Positions 1-13,198 of a stretch of DNA of 64,000 nucleotides are shown here, one piece after another. The DNA is from Lingula anatina. Its lineage: Eukaryota > Brachiopoda > Lingulata > Lingulida > Lingulidae. Numbering within the stretch: the stretch's first letter is position 1; each line of letters opens with the position of its first letter. Location: contig NW_019775580.1 of NCBI RefSeq assembly GCF_001039355.2, positions 738,602 through 802,601 of the forward strand, written 5' to 3'. The notes under the pieces were generated by a model. It did not search any database, had not been told where the DNA came from, and worked only from the letters and a program-made list of their open reading frames with translations. Position numbers and translations under genes: made by a program.

Positions 1-2136
1 TTTAAATTTTAATAACCCTTGATCTACTATTTTTTATTCCTAATATATGTAATACTTTTCATTTTGTACAGAAAAGAACACCATCCTTCATTCTGAAAAA
101 AATGATTTCATTGCAGCATTTGGTGGGAGTCTTTTTCTTGTTGACAAACAAAGAGAATGTAAGGCACAATTTTATCAGATTGAGTGCTGTTCCTTTGGCC
201 TAAAAATGTAAATGTAACTGGACTTGCAAAAAAACACTGACACATGTTCACAGCTTATTTTAGTACTGGTCGAGAACCCATGCTTTGTATTTGATCATGT
301 CAGGGACGGGAAGTACAAGTCATGTCAGAAATGGCAATTTGTCTTAATATTTAAATCATTGACTTGGAAGCTTTTTTATGTCTCTGATTTTTAAATATAT
401 AAATGTATCTCTGGCTATTGTAATGATTTTATGATTGATGGATGGGTATTTCTAAGAAATTGTTGGCAGAATTTTTTTCTTGAGTTTTAAAATAGAATCA
501 GAATGTCTGGTGCAGTGATTGATATTGCCGGTAGATAACTAAACACTCAGGAATTGATAAGAAATAATGATAAAATGATGTATTTTGACTCTTTGGTGTC
601 ATTTGATAGATTAAAGAATGGAATTCTAAGCAAATGAAAAAGTAGTCTCATGTGTAAAGGTTAACATGTCACGGGCAAATTTCATTACAAAAAATATAAC
701 AGTTGTCTATTAAAAATGCACAAATTTGGATACCCTTTGTATAGAACCTGAACAAACAAAAATTGTTGTAAAGGCCTACATAAAACCCAAAAAAGAGTGA
801 CCATTCCATAGAAGTAAAAGAGTAGAAAGAAAATGTATAATTAAAGTATGCATCATGTAATATAGACATTCACTAAAATGATTCAATTCATGATTCAATA
901 AGTGTCCAATCCAAAACAGCTAGAGAAGCAGAAAATGTAGGGAATTTTAAACACTCTTTATTGAGAATGTAAGAAAAAAAAGGGGAAGAAAAAGAATTTT
1001 TTAATTGTTAATTATGTCATTGTGTCAGAATTTTAGGTTTTTTACTTGTCTTTATAAGCATCCGATCCAAAACAGCTGAAGAACTACCTGTAGTAACTGT
1101 ACATAGAAGGAGGGACGCAATAAACTTATTTATCTAATTATTTTGTCATTTGACAAGTGCATTCATATATATTAACACTGATCTCAACTTGCATTTTACT
1201 CCTTCAGTATAATTTTGTTTTATTTATGCCCAGTCAACAAAAGCCACTATAGGATGTTCTACTTGCAGTTGGTCAGAACAGAGCTAGTGCATGAAAAATG
1301 AATATTTCTGATGAGCTGTACTTGGCTATGAAACACATGAATGTTCTAAGAATGGTGGTAATAGTTAATTTCCTAATCTTGAGCATTTATATTGTTGCTA
1401 TGCTATTCTCCTACATACTCACAAAAGGAGATTGGAGAAGATATAACAAGACTGAAAAAATTACGCTTGAAGTATATGCAATTTGACCAAATACAACAAG
1501 ATACAACTGAAAAGTAATTTATTTCTTGGAAAACGTTTTAACTGGCAATTCACATGCAGGGAAGCAAAGAATTCTTCACAACATGTTCATTGATTTGCAT
1601 TTTAGGTGCCCAGCATAACATTTTCCCATGAAAATTTTGTTGGGGCTAACAGTATTTTTCTTACTACCTAAGCTGTGCAGGCCAGGGTTTGAACAAACTG
1701 CTTTTTTGCTGGGAAAAGCATCACTCTGGGTAAAAAATTTGATCTCTGTACACAAAAGTTTCGTGGTGAAAGAAAAATTCCTGGTTACAGGCCTTCTGTG
1801 GTCCTCCTCTCTTCACACTATCCATAACTCTGGAACAATTTGGAGACATAAAATAACCTTTTTCAAATTCTGATGTACTTTCTAGAACCAGCTTCCAGGT
1901 TGTAAGCATTTCAAAATTATGTCAAGATGGTTGACAGACAGTGAGGTTCATCAGGAGCTGATGAATTACTATTACATTTGCTGACATTAATTCATGACAC
2001 TAATCTGTTATAAAATAATCAAGAAGTATTTCTAATCTTTAGGTGAGTTAGATCAAAAGCCTCTGTGGTTTGTGTACTTTTAGGTAAAAACATCTTTGTA
2101 TAAAAGGGTGGCAATTTTATTATGACCATTCCCCCA

Positions 2137-2180
<44 letters not shown>

Positions 2181-3265
2181 GTATGGTTCAGAACAGATTC
2201 CTCATTATCTCAAAAGATGTCATTTATTTCATCAATGCACAATGCACCCTTGTCAAAATTTGTGAAATTTTAATGCTAAATATCTCTCAGACCAAACGGA
2301 TTATGTTACTTATGAAAAGTTACTATAGAAGTCTGAGCGAAAATCATCTGTGGAGATTTCAAATATGACCCTGGATTTGACCTTTATTTCAAGGCCAAAT
2401 GGGCCAATATTTTGTAAAAAAAAAAAACATTTTCTGTGAGAAAATATTTATTTGTGTCATTTTTCAGAAACTACACAGACCTACAATGCTTTCATATTAT
2501 AGTGAGGAGCTGCATTTGGGTTCTCCTTTCATCTTCGAGAGTTAAGGGTCAAGGTACAGGAGACACAGCCATTAGCCAAAACTGAAAACTCTGCATGTCA
2601 GAATTTAAATCATGATTCATCCAGTTGTGTTATTCAAAGACAAAAATATTAACTCTAATACTGGACACTCACATAGATCATGCCAGGAAAGATGCCATAT
2701 AAGACCATTGTTATACAACAATCAAAGACGCTTATAAATCACTGAAACGCCCAGTTGTATCTTGATAAGTCAGACCACAACACATCCATCTCATCCCAGC
2801 TTATAAACAGCAGTTGTAGCATGAAGAGCTGAGTAATTCATCAATAGCGTGTAGACGCTGTAGAACGACTTCGCAGCTGCTTTGCATGTACTGATTAGGA
2901 CTTATTTTGGCTGATTCCGCTGATCTTGATGAATGCTCTGAAGAAAAAATTAACCATGACATTACCTTTTTTTTTCATTTGTAACCTTTTTTGAGGGCAA
3001 GTCCCCTCGTTGGTGATAATACAATGCAAAGTACTGTTATTTTTGTGTGTAGATTTTCCCTTGTACTATTTCTAAAATTATTGAGTACAATATGAAGTCA
3101 GAAAGTTTTCATTTATGATAGATCCAGAAATTTTGATTTACCTGTTGACTGTTTCGTCTGTTCTCTCTGACAGACTTGGTCACAATTGAATTACCTGTTC
3201 AGGTGAAGGTGGACAGGTAATTATCTCAGTCTTGATAATGACTTGTTAGTCCCTCTCGTCCCCCT
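1..3265. other. Upstream intron/noncoding DNA of JARID2, no exon recognised
   Basis: AT-rich sequence without a coding segment that I can tie to a protein family. Short open frames lack splice context and family similarity. The missing upstream JARID2 exons (ARID region and the linker before the JmjC domain) should lie here or, more likely, mostly left of the window, but I could not place any. A TC dinucleotide run lies at about 2139-2177. Confidence 0.5.
2139..2177. repeat. (TC)n microsatellite
   Basis: About 19 uninterrupted TC units in noncoding DNA upstream of the visible JARID2 exons. Confidence 0.95.
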
Positions 3266-3269
3266 TCCC

Positions 3270-3662
3270 CCCAGGGTGGGTTTGAGAATGTCGTCATACA
3301 CATGGGACAGCTTGTGTGCTCCTTCATCTCTGTTCATGGTGTGTTTCTTTCTTCTTATCCAGATGGATTCTAAAACTTTGCGTTAACTGTAATAATTTTC
3401 ACTGGTTAGCACTTTTACATTGTCCCATTTTGGCACATGGTTGTTATCTGACATATGATCTGTGATGGTGGATTTGTGTAACACTCCTGTCGACATAGAG
3501 CGATTGGATCTGGTGTTGACTCCCTCACTTACATTTTCCTTTACATCTTTCTTGTGTTCCTCTAGCCTTGTTTCTAGTTTTCTTCTTGTCTCTCCAACAT
3601 AGACTCTGTTACAGCTCACACACCCGATTTCATATACTATTCCACACTTCAAGTCATCAAGT
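3270..3662 (-). mobile_element. Penelope-like retroelement 3' fragment (GIY-YIG endonuclease), degenerate
   Basis: Read on the minus strand from about 3662 downwards, the frame encodes a GIY-YIG endonuclease like that found C-terminal to the reverse transcriptase in Penelope-like elements. Visible signs are a CGIVYEIGC...C start, a YVGET box, a TRLEEHK arginine helix, and a later SDNNH segment. An in-frame TAA at 3383-3385 breaks the frame. Beyond it the same frame continues to about 3270 with an MNRDEG..LSH tail that resembles the conserved C-terminus of these elements. The reverse transcriptase is absent, so this is a dead 5'-truncated copy inside or upstream of JARID2. Family assignment comes from motif recognition, not a search. 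Confidence 0.8.
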
Positions 3663-3669
3663 CTGTCAG

Positions 3670-3745
3670 TGTCAAGGACCAGCTAGGCTCTGGGTTGATG
3701 GTGTCAGGGACCAGCTAGGCTCCGGGTTGATGGTGTCAGGGACCA
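3670..3745. repeat. 32-bp tandem repeat, about 2.4 copies
   Basis: Units start at 3670, 3702 and 3734 (the last partial) and share the core GACCAGCTAGGCTC. They differ by two substitutions. The array abuts the 5' edge of the Penelope-like fragment. Confidence 0.9.
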
Positions 3746-4519
3746 AATGTTGGATTTCTGGGGATTGACACGTCGGCTGATACTGAAATGAAAATGGATA
3801 ATTCTTATAAAAAGCGAAAGTCATCACAAGTGAAAATGGCATAAGCTGAATGATTTTTCTATAGTATCATAACATGGGTACTGCAAGGAAGCCTCTCTTG
3901 CCTTCTTCAAATGTATATCTATGCCTTGATTTTTTCCATACCTTCAAGCCAATCTATAAGTACCCAAATCCTTTGGCACTTTATCAATGTCTTCTTGACC
4001 TGGCCTTCAAAATCTCCGGCCTATGCCCCTCATGGTTATTCATACATCACACTAAAATCACTTTTTATGAAAATGTACTATGTAAATAGTTTAATGAAAA
4101 AATTCACCTAAATACTTAAGGTACAATTACTGAAGAGATACACAGGATAATCATGCTTACATTTCTATAGTAGTTTACACTGTGAATGATATTGACAGTT
4201 ATTATGAAAATGCCACAAATGGCATCACAAGAAGAACTGGGTAAAGGGTTGTTATGTGGACATGTTGAAATTGTATCACAATCTTTTGCTGTAGGTTACT
4301 GGGAAATTTTGTTAAAATTTAGCAGTGAGAATGATCTTTCTCTGTTTAAGTTTCTCCTTATATTTGCCAGCTTTTGAGTCAATTGTTTAGAACCAAACCA
4401 GTTCTGCCATTACCCCTGTGCCAATCTCCTCTGTGTAGTGTTCAGTTTGAGTTAATTTCAGGTACTTTTCTTTCATTTAGAATTGACGTGCATTCAGGAC
4501 TTTTTAAATGTCTTTTTAG

Positions 4520-7500
4520 CACGAATACTGGAAGATAGTGACCGAGCGCCAAGTTCATGTTGCTGTCCACGCTGGTCATGTAGGGACACAGCACTGGGGC
4601 AGTGGATTCCCAAACAAAAGGGAAAATCAATATTATAGGTAATTTACTCTATTTTTGACATTACTTTTCCTTATAAAATGGGAAATTGAAATCAGAAGTT
4701 CTCTCTAAGAAACTGTTTTAGTATATGACAACATGAGTATTACCAGAAACTGTAGAATGGTCTGTTTATATTTCAGTGTGGAATTTGCCAGAATATGGGG
4801 ATTTAATTGATATGTTACAATGTGCTTGTAACAATATAAATGCAGTTAGTCAAAACTGGTGGTAAACACCTATTTAAAATAGGGAAAGATGATCTGATGT
4901 CTTGCAGGTACAAAAAATAACAACACAAATTCCTTTGTGTGCAGTTTGAGTCATCTGTGGAGGTAAAACAAGATTGTGTGACATGATCAGAACAGATTGT
5001 TTTTATTTTCTCCAAAAGGAATCATATCTTTTTTCTTATGTTTTCTCATGGTGCACAATAACACTGATATTCTCATATGTTTAGATCATTTCTCTGAGGT
5101 TATGACTGCGCTTAAGGTGCTCTTCACAGTATTCACCAACCAACATGAATTTTTGTGGGGTAAAAGAAAATTTTTTCGTACACAAAAATCATTGCTTGAC
5201 CATTCCCTGAACTTGGACTTGGATGCTTTATTCCATTTTTAATTTAATAATTGGCAAGTTATTTAGAATGACAAAGCATTCTTTCATGGCCTCACAAGTG
5301 AATGGCACAGTGAAATGCACTGTGGCCCTGCACCATGTATAATACATACATTGCAAGCTGCCAAGATGGCTGAAAAGAGAATAATGACACTAGGTACCCA
5401 GCTTTTATTTAATTGATTTATCATCTTAAGGTCTTAATTGGGAAATATAAGAATCTTTGCAAGATATAAATACAACTGTGGGGGATTTTCAAATGCTTGG
5501 TTTCATTACCTTATAGGGATAACAACTGTTCATTTTGGCCAAAAAATGAATTTTCCTGGGGCAAAAGACAATTTTCCATACTTCCCAATGATTAACGAAT
5601 CCATTCCCACATTCAAAGTTAGTCCCCATTTTTTTTTTGTTTGTTTGTTTTTTTGTTTTTTTTTTTCTAAAAAGTTTGTTTTTTTTTTGTAATATTCTCT
5701 TAAGAGATTATTACAAAGTGTAGTCATCTATGGAGGTCACATGATGTGATGGCAAGCACAAACTCTAGAATACATGCGTTAACTGCCTTTTTGGTGAGTT
5801 GTTTGCAATGTATTTATAGTGAAATATGGATATATTACGAACAGTTGTTATCCCTTTAAATAAATAGTATACTTAGTTATAGTTATTAAGATTACATGAC
5901 TTGTTACACCTGTATGCAGCTAAAGATTTGCTAAAGAGGGTGTTACATTCACCTTTTTCACCATACACTGCCAATATTTTACAGGTCATTGCATCATTTT
6001 TTTTCCTGTGTATTTGCAGACATGGTTGGAACTTCAATAATGTACCTGAAAATGCGAATAATTTGCTGAAAGTCTTGGGGACTATAGAAAGTGAGTATTC
6101 ATGATATTATTGATGATGATTCAAAATACTACTACATGAGTATTGATTTATCTGCATTAAGCTAGTAAAATACTTGAGAATGCAACCATTAACTTTGGTA
6201 TAATCTGTGTCAGCTGTTTATTGTATGGCAGTCTTGTTTGGTTTTTTGAAAATTGAACTTAGTCCATTATTTTCTCCTAAAAGAAGTCACCTCTTTTTCT
6301 TATCCCTGAAAGTAGTGCAATTTTAGAAGGATTCTGTGTTTGTTGGGGGGTGGGGGTGGGGTGTTGGAGTATGATATGATGTGATTTATTCAATATTAAA
6401 ATTTAAATAACATAAAATATGTATATAAAGCATGATAAATACTAGTATTTCCATTGTGGTCCGCTTATTTCCATTGTGGCACTCTAGTTTATATGGGGAC
6501 ATGTCTTGTTCTCTTTATGCTAGATTCCTCTCAGTTTATGTGAAGCAGTTCCTGTAGAACTGATATAAAGGGAATATGTAAAACATTTGGTCTTGTAGGT
6601 GTCACCACCCCTACTCTCCACATAGGCATGCTGTTCTCTACCTCCTGCTGGTCCCGGGACCCCCACTTGCTGCCATATATTGTGTACAATCACACAGGTG
6701 CTGATGTCATTTGGTAGGTATGAGGTCATGTACCAGTTAGCAGGACACTATCAATTAAGCCAATGGTGTGTTTAAGCTATGAAAATACAGGGAATCCTCA
6801 GAATGTTGCTTTCCAACCCAGCATCTATACATTGGTTTGACGTGTATTATGATGTAACTAGTACCAGTATATCATACAGAAGGGGATGATTTCATAAGAT
6901 CAGTATTTACATCATATGACAAACTGTGCAACAACCATATAGTGCTCATATCAAGCAGAATAATATATTATAATGTAATAATTAAAGCATATAATAATAA
7001 TAATAATATAATAAAGCAGATTTATTGATATTGATGCACTGGTTATAAGATCAATCAACTAATATAGGTCCTGATTTAAGTATAACTAAATTTTAAATTT
7101 AGGTATTGTATTCCTGGAAGTGAAACACAGAAGTTTCAAACTGCAATGAAGAAACTAGTCCCCAGTCTTGTGACTGATCAGCCTGTCTGGTTACCTGAAG
7201 ATACAGTAATGGTGAGTGTGTCTGCTGTTCTGATAGCAATATCATGTACACAAGATCCACAATGGTTGTGCCTCCAAGTCTTACCTAGCACACCCTGAAA
7301 CCATCTGGTTTGACCTTCAGCTTACCATCATCATTGTGGTTTTCCAGATTTCTCCAAGATTACTGCTTATGGAAGGTGTTTCTGTGAACAGGACTGTGCA
7401 GAGTGCAGGGCAATTTATAGCAGTCTTCCCAGAATCATTTACTGCCACCTTGAGCTGTGGGTACAATGTCTTAGAGTCTGTCCACTTTGCTCCATCTAGC

Positions 7501-10500
7501 TGGATTCCACTGGGGAGAAAAGCTGATGGTGTAAGTATGTGGCTCACCAGCAAATATATAATAAATAAAAAAATACATATATAGCTGTTGTTACCTAAAT
7601 TGCTGTTGTCATGAGACCCTTTCTGAAGTGCATGACCTATGTCCAGCTAATCACTAACCATTTTCCCCCAAGTTGTTGTTTACACACATACAAAATCTAC
7701 ACATTTTGCAATTGCTAATTACTCTCTGGTTAGAGGGTGTCCAGGTTTAGAATAAAGCATTTTTTCTGATGCATTGATACGTGTGCTGTTAACAAAGTGG
7801 CTTTCAAGCCTGAACGATGATTGGAGAATGTCTTGCGTAGTGCAGTTTCCTGTGGCTGAATATAATTGAACAATTTTTTTTAATAAAGAAGAGCCAATTC
7901 CTAAGATTATACTGACTTTAACTAATAGTCAGCTCAACTGTTGAAAAGTCTAATACTTAGACAACAGTATTTTGAAATTTGTTAAAGACTTCCTTACAGT
8001 ATGACAGATATTGATTTTGATTTTACAATGTTTACCAAGTTTCTGATATTTGCACTGGCTTTCACTGTCATAACGTAATGTCTCAGATCTGCACTTCAAG
8101 AGAGATTGACAGCAGTGTCAAATTTTACTTAGTGGGAATCAGTGGGATGTTTCAATTTTCTAAGGGTCAACCCGTTAGGTTACTCCTGGCCCTAATTACA
8201 TGTAAAATTTTATATGGTGAAATTGTATCTTAACAAGGGGATTGGCATGTTAGTGTTTCACATATCAAACTAGGGTCTTTGTTTGATGAGTCGTCATTTT
8301 AAATGTTTTCATCAAGTTAAATGCACTGTTAGTACTTTGTGACAACAGGAGTTTCACAGATAATAAGAATGTTTATCAATAAACTGAGTGCCACTGTAAT
8401 AATCAAGGTTGTTTTGATGTGATGTTACAGTTGCTGTCAGAGAGCAGTGAGTCTCAGTTATTCCCTGTGGAGCAGTTGTTCTGCAGTCTTGTTAGAGATG
8501 ACAGGACACCTGTGGACACCTTGAAACTGGTACTGCCAGAACTGACCGCTGTGATGTAAGTGCACTGCTAGGATAGAAACAAGGTTTACAAAAAATTAAT
8601 GGAACAATCATATCATCATGTACATGCTGGCTGAACTTCAATATTGCTGTGATTTTTTCCTGTATTAAACAAGATACATACTGTACATGATTTCTAAGTT
8701 GTGTACTGAAGAAGAAACATTGAGGATTTTTAGGATTATTTTTGAAAAGAAATTAGGTTACACAGCTTCTAATTAACAATATTTCGTATCATATAATCAG
8801 CATGAAACAAGTTGTTTATTTGAAGAAGTACATGTAAAATTGGAACATTTGAAGGAATCTTGTACATAGCCTTTTATACACTACTATCAAATGATCAGCA
8901 TGAAAGACTTTGTTGTGTGTTTGTATCATGTCTAAACATGTTGTCTGTTTAGAGAGGAGGAAAATTCTGCGCGCCAGCAGCTACTGGAGGCTGGTCTCCA
9001 CAGCTGGGAGAAAATGGAGCTTCCTGATGACCCATTCCCTGGGGGTAAGAGGAAGAAGTCCTTTGAGACCTTGGAGGAAGAGGACAATGTATGTGAAATA
9101 TGCAAGAAAATTTGCTATTTTTCTATGGTAAGTAAATATTACAAGCCCACCCATGTGGATCAGTCTTGTTTCACACATAGAAATAAATTTCCAATAACAT
9201 TTTATTGAAATTATCTTACTTTCCCAACCCCTCAAGCTGATTGAAGCATTTTATTTGATGACAAAATTTAGCAGCAAAATACAAACTAGATGTCTAATTG
9301 GAGAGTAAATAGATGAGAAATGTGTAGTTTATAGCAATGAGGTTCTTGCCCAGTGTTGATAAGACCTTGGAGTATAGTAAAGACAGAAGGTTGGGCATTC
9401 TGTGACAAAAGCAAAACGCCAAAAAAATATTAATATTAATAATATACAAGACACCAAAAATGGCACATTTACAGGAAAGATGAAGGAATTTTTTTTTCAT
9501 TGACAACTAAACATAACAGGTGGCAAAAGTTTTTCTTCAGAATTCTTTAAAAAGTCTGTGATTTTCACATCAACCTCAGGTATGGCCCGTCTTAAAGAAG
9601 TAAATGTTTTTGAAACTCACAATTTTTTGCCTTTGTTTTTAACCAACCATCAATACGCATATAGCACTGGCATTAGATATGCTATATGAGTAAGCCAAGA
9701 GCAAGCTTACAAGAGAAATTGAACATGTATACATGTATGTTAAAGAGCAAAAATTTTTCAAACAGACTTATGCCCATATAATACATAGTTTATACTTAAA
9801 TTAAGTCAATCCTTTGTTATAAAAACTCTTAAAGTTTCAACAACAAGATAAATGCATTTTAAAGAAGGTCATGAGTGACCCATGGAGACTGGCCCTTGGT
9901 GGATTGAAATATTTCACAATACAGTTCTCTGTGACGAAATCTCATCACTAGCAAGACTCGACTCTGCTGTGAAGTCTCTTGTACTGGAGGTAGGGAAATA
10001 AAGCAGCTAGTCAACGTCTCTCAAATTGAAAGTCAGAAGAAAAAGTCCAAAGAACAGCATGTTTTGTGATAAGCAGAATTGTCAATAATACTTCATAATG
10101 GAAATCTGCATCAAGATAAGAGTGTTTAATATTGTGTGTTTGGTATCTCTGTATACGTCTAAAAGAAAAACAATTAAAAGTTTTAACTAAATTAATCAGA
10201 AGTCAAGGTGAATCCTCTTTCAGGTGTGAAAGCAACATCATTTCTGGCACTTTTTCCAGCAACACATTTAATAATATTAATAATAATAATTGAATAATAA
10301 TGATAATAGTATAATAATAATATTTAATCGACTTACACACACACACACACACACACTATATATATATATATCAGAAATTTGAATACCGACAGAGCTCTTA
10401 AAAGTGAAAAAGAAATAATAATAACAATAAAATCCTGAAGTTTAAGATCTAAAAATAAAATGATTAATAAAATAATGTATTAAAATAAAAGATAAAATTA

Positions 10501-13198
10501 AAAACTAGAATTAAAACTGACACATGGTAAAAACTTTTTAAAAATATCTTATTTCTTTTGAAAGTTAAAAGTCAATACCACATATAAAGAGCAGGGTGCA
10601 GGTGAATACAGTTTTATCTACCTACCTGTACAATCCCTAACAAGAGAACAATTTGCAGTCATTAAATGGGGTGCTTCTTCAGGTGTGCAAACTATGCCTT
10701 CACAATGAATAATAATTTATAATTGTTTGTAATTAGAATTAGTAGATGTGCTTGGACTTGGGTGTCAACTTGGGTATAAGGCAGTGTAGAATGAAATATC
10801 ATGTGCCTGATAAATAAAGGAATGGGACAAAATGACAATAAGAGAAAAGGAAAAAAAATTGAAGAACTACGTAGCTTACCAACAGAAAACAATTTATAAT
10901 GAGGTCTGCTTCAGTCATCATTCAGGTGTGAAAACTGTGTTGTTTATGACACTTTCTCTAGAAACCATTTTATCTTCCAGGACAATCTCTGCTGTTCCTC
11001 AGCGATTGCTTTTGATTAGACATTGTGGATGGGCTTGGGTTTAGGTGTCAGTTTTGGACACAACAACAATTCAAACAAATTGTGGTTTACAGTGTATATA
11101 ATATTATATATATATATATATTGCTCTGCCTATAACTATCAGTATCTGTAGTATCTCTTACTTTCCAAATGCTTCAGAACATAAAGGAATCACTTAATAT
11201 CATTAGTGAAATGCAAACTAATAACATACAAGCTGAACTTCCCTTTCCACAATTTTTCCTCTGTCATGGTACTTTTTAGGTCTAATCTTAGTCAAGCAAG
11301 CTACTACTATTCATCAATGTCAAAGCTTACAAAAATGTAAATTGACAATTTTTTGAGGTGGGATAGGCCAATAAGATGATAAATAACACACATAAATAAA
11401 ATACTTAAAGGGTAACTAACAAAGTGTGCCTGCTATGAATATTGAATGGTGGGCTTGACAGGATGGCATAATTGTTGGCCCGTATTGCAACTAGTCTACG
11501 TCACACAGCAGTGCATCCAGGAATTGTATGAAGTCAAAATGGCGATTTTCTCTCCTTTTAGATATAACAAATCAAATGACTAAAGCTGAAAACATAGTGG
11601 TAAGACATAGGAATGCCCTTTACTAATTAGAAATATAAATATTCATAAAAGTTTCAAAATTGGAAAAAGGATACCCAAAACAAACAAAAAAAAGATATAA
11701 TTTTAACTTGAACCATGTGAAATACAGTTTTAGCTTTACTACCCAGTAGGTGTGGTGTTAACAAATGTGTTAGATGAAAATAATGTGTATATGCACTGGT
11801 AACCAGAATATAAACAGACACTTGTAGTTGACAGAAAAATTTTAAACTTTATCACCATAGGTACATTGTTTATAGATGTCAATGAATCCATAGACTGTTT
11901 CTTGGAATTTCTTTGTTTAATGACTGTATATGTGCCATCTTTAATGTCTAGTTCCAAAAATTAAATCCCAGTAAGTGTAATGAACAGTGTTTTCCATGGT
12001 TTTCAGTAAATGTACCCAAGTTGCATGTACTGTATGCAGGCAGAATATACAAATTTTAAATATGATTTACTTCAGTAAACTTTAAAAAAATAATGTAGTT
12101 CCATTAAGCTACAAAGATTATCATATCAGACAGGGCAGAATGTGAATCTTTAATATCTTTGTTGCCATTTGTTTGTGCTGCTCATTCATGTACTATTTCC
12201 ACCTGTTTGCCTTCTTCCTCAGGTGGTGAATGAGAGCGAGGATGCTGTGTACTGTTTGAAGCATGCATTACCACATGTACAGAAGAAAAAGAATCTCAAG
12301 GCATGTAAAGTCATGTTCAGATGCACAGAAGTGAGTATGCATGCCTTAATTGTTCAAAATGTTTTGAATCGTATATGTTTAAAATTGGTTGGGCTCATGG
12401 TTATTTAACAGGCTTAGTTTTACATGCTATCAAGACAGTATGAAAGGGAATTACTTGTAAATTATTTAAAGCATTGAAATGTAAATGTTAGAACAGTTTT
12501 ATAATAAATGGTACAGTACATAAGCCCAACATTATTTATATCATGCATTGGAATAAATCATGTTTACACCAGGCCTTTCAACAGGTTGAGAAATCTTCAG
12601 ATTAAAAAGAAAACCTTGAGATTTGGTCAAAAACCAAGGAGACATAGTTTACCTTCCCTGGTTATAAAAAAGGCAAAATATTAAGACAGGTTGGCATAAT
12701 GCAAGACAATGAAATAAGCTTAAGTCATACTTCCTCATTGAAAATTTTGAAGATGAAGGCTTCCAAAGTCTTCATGGAAGGTGCTCAAACCCCTTGTTAG
12801 AGCCTGCTGTTGTTTCTCACATTGGCAATACAGTTATTTACTCAGACATTCACTTTCAATGTTTTCTTGAGAAAAACTGAACAATCTGTGGAATCTAGGT
12901 TAAATTCATCAGAGTTGGAAGGCCAGTTCCATGCATGAAAGTCTGATCTACAACTGGCTGTTTTGAAGTATAATTCCTTATACAGCTCCACAGTTTGTTA
13001 GGCTTTTTTCAATGTAACTCTTGGAGAACAAGTAGATTTTAGTTATATGATTGTTATTCCTTTTTGTAGCAAAGAAAATATTTTGTTTTTCAGAAGGAAC
13101 TCCAAAGTGTAATAGACAACACCAGGGATCGCATAGAAGCACTCAGTAATACCTCGACATCATCCAGGAAACGCCAAGCAAAAGTTAAAGTTTGCTGA
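4520..13198 (+). CDS. JARID2: JARID2 (Jumonji/ARID protein, PRC2 cofactor), 3' part, nine exons
   Basis: Exons: 4520-4638, 6020-6090, 6599-6713, 7103-7211, 7348-7530, 8431-8555, 8953-9127, 12223-12330, 13094-13198. All have AG/GT borders and compatible phases, giving 369 residues and a TGA stop at 13196-13198. JARID2 is a nuclear, chromatin-bound partner of Polycomb repressive complex 2. The first five exons encode the JmjC domain (start [51 protein letters not shown]). The next encode the helical part with EAGLHSWE and a C5HC2 zinc finger ([23 protein letters not shown]). The Fe(II)-binding histidine and glutamate of active demethylases are serine and aspartate here (CWSRD), as in vertebrate JARID2, so the protein should be catalytically dead. 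The N-terminal half, including the ARID domain, lies upstream and was not found. Tail-to-tail with GAN. Confidence 0.93.
5550..5870. repeat. Interspersed repeat, relative of the one at 31785-32310
   Basis: Contains segments shared with 31785-32310 in order: a CCTGGGGCA start, AATCCATTCC, a poly-T stretch, CTCTTAAGAG, a TAGTCATCTATG-like stretch, GATGGCAAGCACA, and a TCCCTTTAA end. It lies in the JARID2 intron between the first two visible exons. Shorter related pieces lie near 5140-5180. No protein is encoded and I do not know the family. Confidence 0.65.
9128..12222 (+). other. Large JARID2 intron with dispersed low-complexity repeats
   Basis: A 3.1-kb intron inside the zinc-finger coding part. 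It has no recognisable exon. It carries AAT-rich runs (about 10262-10325), an (AC)n(TA)n run (10334-10371), a TA run near 11100-11121, and three diverged copies of a repeat with TTCAGGTGTG followed by a GGGTGTCAACTTGGG-like segment near 10215, 10675-10780 and 10920-11060. Confidence 0.6.
10334..10371. repeat. (AC)n(TA)n compound microsatellite
   Basis: An AC run is followed directly by a TA run, in the large JARID2 intron. Confidence 0.92.

Noticed and set aside
1298-1486. 62-codon frame with a hydrophobic segment, considered as a small membrane protein or JARID2 exon
   Set aside because: It matches no part of JARID2, has no convincing splice sites, and such frames are expected by chance in AT-rich DNA.
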